Origin: Gryganskiella cystojenkinii
Taxonomy: Eukaryota > Mortierellomycota > Mortierellomycetes > Mortierellales > Mortierellaceae
Reading direction: 5' to 3'
DNA length: 35,717 nucleotides
Assembly: GCA_015852425.1 (NCBI GenBank)
Contig: JAAAIG010000249.1
Coordinates: 8,988 to 44,704, forward strand
This document shows positions 20,532 through 27,599 of this stretch, in pieces (position 1 is the first letter of the stretch; each line of letters starts with the position of its first letter). A program made the translations under genes and the position numbers. The notes below the pieces were generated by a model that worked only from the letters and a program-made list of their open reading frames with translations, did not search any database and was not told the origin of the DNA.

Positions 20532-21362
20532 ATGCAACTCCCATTCTTCCTCAAGACACCCGCTGTCGCCATCATTGGCGACACCTGCTACTCCTCCTTG
20601 ATCGAGGACTTCAACTACCGTGATGTCGACTGCATCAAGTACGCCATCTCCAAGGGTCTCGGCTTCGGTATTGTTGCCGGTGGTGCGATCGTCAAGGTCC
20701 CTCAAATCATCAAGATTGTCCAGGCCCGTTCCGCCAAGGGTGTCTCTCTCCCCTCTTACCTTCTCGAGACCCTGGCCTGTGTCATCTCGCTCGCTTACAA
20801 CATTCGCAAGGAAAACCCCATCTCAACCTACGGCGAGACCTTCTTTGTCACGATTCAAAACCTCGCGATCCTCGGACTCATGCTCCGCTATGCCGGAAAG
20901 AATGTCTCGGCCTTTATGGTTCTCTCGTCGTTCTTGTTTTTCGGAAACATCCTCGGTCGTACCTCGTCTGTGGTCCTGAACGATGGCACTGTCAAGTCAG
21001 CGGCTTGGGTCTCGGATGATCTCCTCAAGTTTTTGGTCACGGCCACGATCCCCATCAACTTGCTCTCCAAGATCCCTCAGGTCATTGAGAACTACAAGAA
21101 CCAGTCCACGGGTCAACTCTCGGCCTTTGCGGTCTTCAACTACTTTGCTGGATCGTTGGCTCGTGTTTACACGACCTTGACTGAGGTCGATGATATCCTT
21201 ATCTTATCAGGATTCCTCCTCAGCACCTTCTTGAACTGCGTCTTGGCCCTTCAGATGGCTCTTTACTGGAACAACACTACCCCTGCAGCTCCCGTCAAGG
21301 TTGGCGAAAAGTCCTCGACCGGATCCGCGGATACCAAGAAGCGTGTCAAGAAGCTCGATTGA
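20532..21362 (+). CDS. MPDU1: mannose-P-dolichol utilization defect 1 protein (PQ-loop membrane protein)
   Basis: Single-exon gene, 276 aa from the ATG at 20532. An in-frame ATG at 20397 would add 45 residues unlike the family, so the second is preferred. Two PQ-loop repeats are clear: IVKVPQIIKI with Pro57-Gln58, and LLSKIPQVIENY with Pro182-Gln183. Family signatures include SKGLGFGIVAG, SAKGVSLPSYLLE, STGQLSAF and AGSLARVYTTL. About seven hydrophobic segments and a basic cytosolic tail (KKRVKKLD) fit a multi-span ER protein. MPDU1 is needed for use of mannose- and glucose-phosphate-dolichol in N-glycan, O-mannose and GPI synthesis. Codon use is strongly biased to C-ending codons, suggesting high expression. 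Confidence 0.95.
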   Translation: MQLPFFLKTPAVAIIGDTCYSSLIEDFNYRDVDCIKYAISKGLGFGIVAGGAIVKVPQIIKIVQARSAKGVSLPSYLLETLACVISLAYNIRKENPISTYGETFFVTIQNLAILGLMLRYAGKNVSAFMVLSSFLFFGNILGRTSSVVLNDGTVKSAAWVSDDLLKFLVTATIPINLLSKIPQVIENYKNQSTGQLSAFAVFNYFAGSLARVYTTLTEVDDILILSGFLLSTFLNCVLALQMALYWNNTTPAAPVKVGEKSSTGSADTKKRVKKLD

Positions 21363-21389
21363 GATGGGTGGTCCAGTGGTCGGTCAGGG

Positions 21390-21782
21390 ATGGAGGGTTT
21401 ACTGCAACGGGGGAGAAACAGTTGGTGGGGCACCGGGAATGATGATGATGACGAGGAGTTCGAGTTTACGGACGAGGAGGAGCAAAACACTGTTATTGGT
21501 GGGCGTCAGGAAGCAGAGAAACGGTCCAGGACTCGATCACGGGCCATTCAAAAAAGAAGGAAGAGAGGTTCACGTTGGTACAGATGGTGGGTTTTACAGA
21601 TGGGTCGATCAAGGCTCCGTCGTCTTTTGATCGTCTTGGGAGTCCTGAGTTGGTGGTCGTTACAGTATTTGGTCTGGAAATGGATGACCGAGATCCAATT
21701 CGTCGGGGTCCGAGATCGATTCAGTTGGCGTCAAGGTCTTCATCATGGTCCTATCCGGAACAACACTTTCAAAGAAAACTAG
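21390..21782 (+). CDS. hypothetical 130-aa protein with one possible membrane segment
   Basis: An open frame starts 27 bp after the MPDU1 stop and ends at TAG 21780-21782. The layout is ordered: an acidic patch (NDDDDEEFEFTDEEEQN), a very basic segment (RSRAIQKRRKRGSR), then a hydrophobic, Trp-rich stretch (LIVLGVLSWWSLQYLVW) that could span a membrane, and a short tail. I recognise no family. So close to MPDU1 it may simply lie in its 3' UTR, or be a second cistron or an independent gene. Codon use is less biased than in MPDU1. Confidence 0.3.
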   Translation: MEGLLQRGRNSWWGTGNDDDDEEFEFTDEEEQNTVIGGRQEAEKRSRTRSRAIQKRRKRGSRWYRWWVLQMGRSRLRRLLIVLGVLSWWSLQYLVWKWMTEIQFVGVRDRFSWRQGLHHGPIRNNTFKEN

Positions 21783-21938
21783 CACCCTCCTTTTGTCTCT
21801 CTTTTAGTATATAATCAACTTTAGTCATAGCAATTCTTGAAATCAAAGAAAAACAAACATCCAAAACTCGACAGTGATCATGGAACATGTCGACTTTATT
21901 GCAAACGAAATTCTTTTACTGGTCATTTCCATTACAAT

Positions 21939-23579
21939 TTAAAGACGTCTTGCTCTCGCATATGCCTCGAGAACATTCGCAGGTGCCTTTTCGATAAAAG
22001 GCCAGTGCCGCACCATCCACGCCAGATCGTTGTCCGTCAGCTCTTCAGGAACCGCCATATCGACCACAACTAACTTGCGTCCAAGATCCTCGAGGAGACC
22101 CCAACCATACTGAAATTTGAGAGGCTGACATGTAGGATACGCCTTTTGCTCATCTCCGAAATACCCGACCTGGAGGTGTTCCAAATTAGTCAGACGGCCG
22201 ATCCTTCTTAACAGTTGGAGATGTCCCTCACTTTGCTTCTGAGGCGGTGAAAGAGAAAGAGCCTCACCACGCTTATCTTTAATCTTAGACACCACCACCG
22301 TTACCCGAAGAAATTTAAGTCGAGAACAGACCCAGGGCCGAGCGTTCTCTTGAAAACAAGTATTAGACAAAACCGCGCCAATGAAAGTCTCGAGACTCGG
22401 GAGGGAACAAAGCATCTCATGCACATCCATACTCGAGATTCGGCCATACGTCTTTTGAAGATCCAGAGACTTGAGCGAGATCCAATGGTCTTTCAGCGTG
22501 AACTGGAGTGCTTTCCAGGTCCTCGCACCAAAAGTCCTTTCGGCGGTCAGTTCCAAAAGTCCTTTTTCTGAAGAGTGGTATTGTTGTGGTTCCCATGGCT
22601 GTTGACGTCGTCGCTTTGTTGGTGGCACCGGTAGTAGTAGTAATGATGATTGTTGTCTGGTTTCAAGGACCTCGAGGACGTCAAGTAGGTATCGATTTTG
22701 GTGGAACCCCACGAATTTCAACTGTTTCAGGTTGGGGAAGAAGCCTTCCTTGAGGGAGTGGATGAACGCCCCTGTGGCCTCCCGTTCTTCCTCGTATTGT
22801 AATAGTGTGGCAGAGAGTTGGTCTCGGATCCATTCGAGACGGACAACTTTTGGACAGAGGGGTCTCAAGAGTCCTATCCATTGTTTTGCATGGTCCGGTC
22901 TGGCACGGATACGGAGACGTTGGATGGGCAGGAGGACAACTGTTGGTCCTGCTGGTGGAGTTGATCTCACGTCCTCTAGAAAATTTACACAGTTGAGATC
23001 CAACTCGACTAGGCCACAAGACCTCCAGGCCTCCAGACACCGTCGCCAACTCTGAGCGTTCATCGTTCCACCTGTAAACGTAAAAGATCGTAGACGATGA
23101 CAGGACGCCATCCAATCGAACGTCCAGTCCTTTGCAGCGCTCCGAGGTCCTGGTTTCAAGGAGAGATGGGTTAAGGTCGCACCGTGGGCTTGAATGAACG
23201 GGCCAAAGATCGCCTGTGGGTTCACATGAGCTAGGCAGGGGTAGTACAGCTCGAACCGGAGTCGGGTTAATCGTGGGAAAGCGTCATGATTGTTGCTGTT
23301 ATTGTTGTTTAGATCAAAGAATTCGATAGGGAAAAGATCCATTTTTTCATGAAAGCTGAGAGACTGGACGAACTCTTTGTATTTCGATACAGTTTCGAGA
23401 GCAGGCTGAGAGGGATGCTCGAGTTCACTGTGAAGACCAAGGTGGACCTGCGACCAGAGCGAAGGTGTGAACCCTTCGTGCCAAGTTGTCGAGACTTTGA
23501 TGCAGGAAGACAGAGTCGCCTGAGACAGGTACTGAGCGATTTCTTCGCATAGTTCTGGGATGGCCAGAGCTTTGTTCAT
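21939..23579 (-). CDS. F-box / leucine-rich-repeat-like protein 2
   Basis: Single-exon 546-aa protein, ATG at 23579-23577, TAA at 21939. Residues 4-47 are a good F-box: ALAIPELCEEIAQYLSQATL, then CIKVSTTWHEGFTPSLW. The remainder is an irregular LRR solenoid (LTHLSLKPG, LVELDLNCVNFL, ISLKSLDLQKTYG, LTNLEHLQVGYFG) with an Asn run near residue 92. The segment VHEMLCSLPSLETF followed by W416-V-C418 is shared almost verbatim with F-box protein 3. An SCF-adaptor role is inferred from the domain; the target is unknown. It is convergent with MPDU1. Confidence 0.85.
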   Translation of the reverse strand: MNKALAIPELCEEIAQYLSQATLSSCIKVSTTWHEGFTPSLWSQVHLGLHSELEHPSQPALETVSKYKEFVQSLSFHEKMDLFPIEFFDLNNNNSNNHDAFPRLTRLRFELYYPCLAHVNPQAIFGPFIQAHGATLTHLSLKPGPRSAAKDWTFDWMASCHRLRSFTFTGGTMNAQSWRRCLEAWRSCGLVELDLNCVNFLEDVRSTPPAGPTVVLLPIQRLRIRARPDHAKQWIGLLRPLCPKVVRLEWIRDQLSATLLQYEEEREATGAFIHSLKEGFFPNLKQLKFVGFHQNRYLLDVLEVLETRQQSSLLLLPVPPTKRRRQQPWEPQQYHSSEKGLLELTAERTFGARTWKALQFTLKDHWISLKSLDLQKTYGRISSMDVHEMLCSLPSLETFIGAVLSNTCFQENARPWVCSRLKFLRVTVVVSKIKDKRGEALSLSPPQKQSEGHLQLLRRIGRLTNLEHLQVGYFGDEQKAYPTCQPLKFQYGWGLLEDLGRKLVVVDMAVPEELTDNDLAWMVRHWPFIEKAPANVLEAYARARRL

Positions 23580-23767
23580 CGCATGGGAGTAAGATTAAAA
23601 GTTGGATTGAGGATGGGGGAGCGTGAGAGGAATGAGGGAATGAGAGGGTAATGACGAAGAAAGGAGAAATAAAAACAAAAAATAGGCACAGCCCAATCGC
23701 GTCCCCGCACCTTGACAGTGTTCAATACCATGAAAATTAAAAGGCAGCAGCGGCCAATATGGCAAAA
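23580..23767. other. promoter-side flank of F-box gene 2
   Basis: Short purine-rich spacer between the F-box start codon and the foldback element. No gene is seen. Confidence 0.4.
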
Positions 23768-24068
23768 TGTATTTAGGTGGCCCTCTTGATAGAGGATGTC
23801 GACTAGTGGCCATGAGAATTTAAAAGACACTCCAACACCTGGCAGTCTTGGTAGATGGTCTACCTGCATCGCCCCTCTCCCCCCACACATATGCTACACC
23901 TCTGGTGTGGTTGCGGGCTACTTCTTGGGGACTCATAGCACGTTGGATAGTAGAATCGCAGGTTGGACACGCGTGAACTGCTTACCAAGACTGCCAGGGG
24001 TTGGCATGTTTTTTAAATTGTTGTGGCCACTAGCTGACACCCTGTATCTAGAGAGCCGCCTAATGTAT
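23768..24068. mobile_element. 291-bp foldback MITE-like element with 5-bp target duplication
   Basis: The element runs from TTAGG at 23773 to CCTAA at 24063. Its left ~85 bp (23773-23858) and right ~78 bp (24063-23986, reverse complement) are imperfect inverted copies: TAGTGGCCATGAGAATTTAA against TAGTGGCCACAACAATTTAA, both reaching CCTGGCAGTCTTGGTA. The sequence TGTAT flanks both ends exactly (23768-23772 and 24064-24068), consistent with a target-site duplication. It has no coding capacity of its own. I cannot assign it to a known TIR superfamily. Confidence 0.75.
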
Positions 24069-24194
24069 TGTAACAGACTCATCTCCTGCGGTAAATCGGC
24101 GTACTCTTGGCTCTCATAGGGCTGGTAGTAGTGGGAGAAGGATTGTCCTGTTTAAAATCGGCGTGCTCTGGATGCATTGGTGTCTATTATCCGT

Positions 24195-25025
24195 GCATAT
24201 GCGTCTCACAGAGCTTACATCCGCTCACGAGACTCTAGCAATGCTGCTACTGCTGTGATAAAAAGTCTCGTACTAGGTATCTCCTCGTGATCCTCTGAGT
24301 AGCTTGATAGATATGATACAATGGCAACAAGATCGACCCATGGTATAACTTCCCTTCATGAACCTTGTAGATATTTTCGTATGACATGATAGCGCTGCAG
24401 CCTGGTTGGCGTTATGATGCGTATCCGATTATCCTTTCGTCTCATCCAGGCCGTGATACTGGGATACGTGCTTACCCAAAATACCCACATATACCCTGTG
24501 TGGGCCATGCGGATTTTTGTGCTCTACCTCAGGAGCTTCCTCTATAGCGCTATCAACGCCCCTCTCCTCATGATGCCTCTTGTGTTTACGCTTTTTGTGC
24601 TCAACCACAAGAGCCTCATCTGTCACCTCCTCTACTGTGGAGCTATCCATCGCCTTCTCCTCATGATGCCTCTTGTGTCTACGATTTTCGCGCTCTGTAG
24701 TGCTTGCAGTCTCCTTTATGCATGTTACCACATTGTGTACCAGTCTAGGGATATGAATTGCATCTGCCCTCACCATATCTATAACACTGTTGATTTGGAC
24801 CACCAACTGGTCTTGTACATCTCTGGGTTCTGGCGTCTGCTAATAATCCCATAAGGTACCCACACAACGCAGCCGCATACCATAGCGTCCACCATAGGTC
24901 TCAATCAGTGCATGTGTCAGCTTCGCCAGATTTATATTGCTAATGTGCTCATACCCATACATATCGCAAAACAGCACGATAATCTTGGAGATAGTTGTGG
25001 CGTTGAACTGGATATGCGTAGGCAT
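24195..25025 (-). pseudogene. broken element-associated or lineage-specific ORF
   Basis: A - strand frame starts at ATG 25025 (MPTHIQFNATTISKIIV), runs 61 codons to TAG at 24842-24840, then continues in the same frame for 136 codons to about 24429. The second part holds two copies of a HKRHHEE-type basic/acidic module followed by DSS/DSA and EE/VEH. Further left, in another frame (about 24335-24201), an open piece reads IPWVDLVAIVSYLSS through AVAALLESRERM and a stop. Treating the TAG as part of an intron would need a 20-bp intron, which is not credible. The family is unknown. Its position between inverted element ends suggests a transposon-carried gene, but this is inference. Confidence 0.4.
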
Positions 25026-25139
25026 GATGTAAAAATATACGCACAATAGTTGTATGACATACATAGGACACTCGCATATCTATTGCTGCGCGATAACTGT
25101 GCAAAATGGACACGTGTGAACTGGTCCAAATCCGCGGAA

Positions 25140-25319
25140 ATTGCATGCAACTCCGCCATCCTCGTGCTAGAGTCCCCAAGAAGTAGCCAACAACCACACC
25201 AGAGGAGTGGCACATGTGTGGAAGGAGAGGGAGCGATGTAGCTAGACCATCTACGAAGACTGCCAGGTGTAAATTCTCATGACCGCTAGCCGACATCCTC
25301 AATCTAGATGGCCTCCTAA
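25140..25319 (-). mobile_element. inverted relative of the foldback element's left end
   Basis: Read on the - strand from 25319, this segment begins TTAGGAGGCC and follows the left half of the 23773 element for about 180 bp. It includes TCATGAGAATTT, CCTGGCAGTCTTCGTAGATG, TCTGGTGTGGTTG and GGCTACTTCTTGGGGACTC. It is therefore a longer homology than the short TIR alone and marks the end of a related, larger element. Its outer flank is GTCTA, which does not match TGTAT, so it is not the partner of the left element's insertion. Confidence 0.65.
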
Positions 25320-25324
25320 GTCTA

Positions 25325-25470
25325 CCAAACCAAATAGTCAACGCGTTTGTTTTAAGCATAGCTAACCAAGATGTCAGTGCGTTCATTTTAAGGCCAAGAA
25401 ACCAAGTGGTCGTTGCGCTCAGAAACCAAATGGTCAGTGCAATCGTCCAAGCTTGATAGGCCAAATGGTT
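25325..25470. repeat. degenerate tandem repeats next to the element end
   Basis: Five successive variants of an ACCAAA/G-(T)GGTC-AGTGCG-type module, about 22-40 bp apart: ACCAAATAGTCAACGCG, ACCAAGATGTCAGTGCG, ACCAAGTGGTCGTTGCG, ACCAAATGGTCAGTGCA, and a weaker fifth. Such arrays can be subterminal transposase-binding repeats; function is not shown. Confidence 0.55.
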
Positions 25471-25790
25471 ATCGTGTTGCAGAAAATGCCTCACCCTCCT
25501 ATCTGCCAAATCAAACGGCTCGTGTTTAGCCTTCGAATTTGGTTGTTATGTAGTAATCCTTCTGTCACATAATATCACTGCCATATCAAATATAAAAACC
25601 CAGCATAGCTCTGCTTGCACGACATCTTTACCTAACAAGCAAACACACACCTCACCGCAAAAAAATAAAAACCAGGTTAGATGATTTATACCAATGTGCT
25701 CAAAGACTCGACATCGCAGATTGTGTGCCTAATCTAACTCATTATAATTGACATTGAGTTCCTTGATATCTAGAGCTACTCTTCTTTACC
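25471..25790. promoter_or_regulatory. promoter and leader of the small secreted protein gene
   Basis: A TATAAAAA box at 25591-25598 lies about 190 bp before the ATG. A pyrimidine/A-rich leader follows. A 5' UTR intron is possible (GTTAGATG at about 25676) but cannot be confirmed. Confidence 0.4.
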
Positions 25791-26045
25791 ATGAAGTTTG
25801 CCGTTCTTAAAAAAGGAGTCATCATTTCAACGGTCCTTGGCATGACAAACGCGGGCCCTTTGGCCTATGGAATCTGCCAATCAGGGTGCAATGCACTCGC
25901 CGTCGCCTGCTACACGGCTGCAGGCTTTACTTTTGGAACCGTGACCGCTGGGGCCGGTATCCCCCTCGTTATTGCAGGGTGTAATGCGGCGTTAGGCGTG
26001 TGTATGGTTTCTTGTATTGCTGCCGGATTTGCGCCAACTCCTTAG
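25791..26045 (+). CDS. small secreted protein with mirror-image six-cysteine pattern
   Basis: Single-exon 84-aa protein. Residues 1-21 form a signal peptide (basic KK, hydrophobic core, cleavage near NAG-P). The mature ~63 residues are Ala/Gly-rich and hydrophobic, with six cysteines at 29, 33, 40, 64, 71 and 75. The spacing Cx3Cx6C-x23-Cx6Cx3C is a palindrome. A central GFTFGTVTAGAGIP turn sits between the two halves. Related small proteins occur widely in fungi, and I believe some are annotated as zygote-specific Zys3-like; I hold that name loosely. The spacing would suit two antiparallel helices stapled by three disulphides, acting outside the cell. It lies between mobile-element remains. 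AATAAA follows at 26080. Confidence 0.7.
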   Translation: MKFAVLKKGVIISTVLGMTNAGPLAYGICQSGCNALAVACYTAAGFTFGTVTAGAGIPLVIAGCNAALGVCMVSCIAAGFAPTP

Positions 26046-26079
26046 CTGCATTTAATCATTTTCCGGCTTCGGCCAGCCC

Positions 26080-26085
26080 AATAAA
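26080..26085 (+). terminator. putative poly(A) signal
   Basis: AATAAA 35 bp after the stop of the small secreted protein gene. Confidence 0.5.
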
Positions 26086-26109
26086 ACAGCCCTTACCTGT
26101 CCAACCTAC

Positions 26110-27250
26110 AAAGTACAATTTGATAGAAACTGGACGGCGTAGGTTACTATGACAAGTTCTGAGTCGTTGGCACTCAGTACGATCTTCGGGAATCCGATGG
26201 CTGTTGTCCTCGCTTCCTTAACTTGATAGACAAAGGTTCCAGGTAAACGAATCTAGTATATACGTCGACGGTGACGGGTGCAAACGTGTTATCTTCTGTA
26301 CTCTGTACTGAAGTCAAATTCGGCGAGATCGATTGCGATGTGTTCACCAAGTAACCGAGCATGGGTAGGCTTGAACGGGTGATAGCCTTTGCGAATAATG
26401 TTGTAGCTGTGACATGGGCCAACTGACTTACCCACTTGAGGTATTCTACTTTTATCTTGGGCCAGGTGGCACCTTCTTCGATCGCGTTTACCATTGCACA
26501 AGATCCCAGGTAGCCAAATTGGCGAGCTTTTTCATATAGTCCCTACGGTCTTTCTCCACTAAGACGGACTCTTTGGGTACGTCGTCGGTTTGCATCTGGT
26601 GCATGCATGCCTCGTCTATTACGAACCTGGTTCTCTCCAGATAGGATGGGGCCAGAGACGGTACCTCTGACGGGTGCGAGTCCATTGAATCCTCGTCTTC
26701 TAAGACCTGGGTAAGAGCAGCCACATAATGCTAACTGTCATCATCCGTTTTCATGTCTACGTTTTCTTTTTTGATTTGGAGTTGTCATCCTCGGTGAATG
26801 TTCTCGGGAGACATCAGGGATTACGTTGGACTATTTATACCCGATCCGTAGACGCACTCAAAATCGTAGTTGAAGATCGTCTTCTTCTAATTCGTAGTTA
26901 TCTGTGGGAGTTCTTTGCTCATGAATAAAGGTGAGAGGACAGTGATTAGTAAATAGGGTGAGCTTTCATGCATAATGATGAAAACGATTGAGGACGAATA
27001 CGATCGCGAGCAGTTCCTTTTTGCACGCAGGGTAATTCTTTTCGCTCTGGTGCAATGCACGAGTTTGAAAAGAGATGTAGTTCATTTTAGACTCATCTCG
27101 GTCGGGCAGTTGATAGATGAATGCTTCCATGACGACGTTTGAGGCGTCTGTGGCCACGTGAAACGGCAAATTAATATCGGGGAAGCACAAACATTGTGCT
27201 ATAATGACTCGAGCTTCTGAGCGCGTTGAAGCTACGTCGTTCTTTCTCAC
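26110..27250 (-). pseudogene. Ty3/gypsy retrotransposon pol fragment (RNase H - integrase)
   Basis: Read right to left. 27250-26966 encodes the end of reverse transcriptase/RNase H, with FHVATDASNVVMEAFIYQ (TDAS catalytic Asp region) and KELLAIVFVLNRFHHY. It decays through LFTNHCPLTFIHEQ with stops at about 26970-26840. 26724-26488 is a linker. 26501-26110 is integrase, with GEHIAIDLAEFD keeping the first acidic residue, then a frameshift into VTVDVYTRFVYLEPL and a second into GFPKIVLSANDSELV. In gypsy integrases the latter should read S-D-N-G-x-E-F, so the second catalytic Asp is lost. No LTRs or gag are visible. The relic cannot move by itself. Confidence 0.85.
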
Positions 27251-27255
27251 AGAAC

Positions 27256-27325
27256 AACCAACGTAGAGACCACCTTCCCAGAACTTCGTTGTTGTTCACC
27301 TCTCGTGTACCTTTCTTTGTTCTTA
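27256..27325 (+). repeat. duplicated 5'-flank segment, copy 1
   Basis: Contains CCAGAACTTCGTTGTTG, then CACCTCTCGTGTACCTTTC. It is a near-copy of 30232-30305, which forms the leader of F-box gene 4. Here no F-box frame follows; the segment abuts the gypsy relic. Confidence 0.75.
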
Positions 27326-27599
27326 ACTCTTTCTCTGTTCTGCTGCTGTCCGGGTGGATGCAGAGCCTGTTTCACATTTCTATCCACACTGTTACTCCAT
27401 CTCTGCCCTTTCTTTGTTTTTGTTTTTGGGTAAACGAGGCTAACGTTCGAGATGGTCCCTTATTGAAAAAGGCACAAAAGCAGCAAGTATAAGTGTATAA
27501 GTTTTCTATTCCTCCCACTTTACCTCCTTCTCAGTCATCCGAATCTATTTACACCTATTCCGTACAGTACCAAATTAGAACTGTTTTCTTAGCTCCCCT
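27326..27599. other. short intergenic region
   Basis: Pyrimidine-rich DNA between the duplicated leader and the 3' end of F-box gene 3. No gene is seen; it may be the remainder of a lost promoter plus the F-box 3' UTR. Confidence 0.35.

Noticed and set aside
24414..24854. 146-codon hydrophobic + strand ORF
   Set aside because: Its complement is a better protein-like frame with a repeated charged module; the hydrophobic reading is its shadow.
24840..24859. 20-bp intron removing the in-frame TAG of the element ORF
   Set aside because: It has GT and AG ends but is too short for a spliceosomal intron; I treat the TAG as a disabling stop.
23768..25319. One single transposon bounded by the left MITE end and the 25319 end
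   Set aside because: The outer flanks differ (TGTAT versus GTCTA), while the 291-bp element has its own matching duplication.
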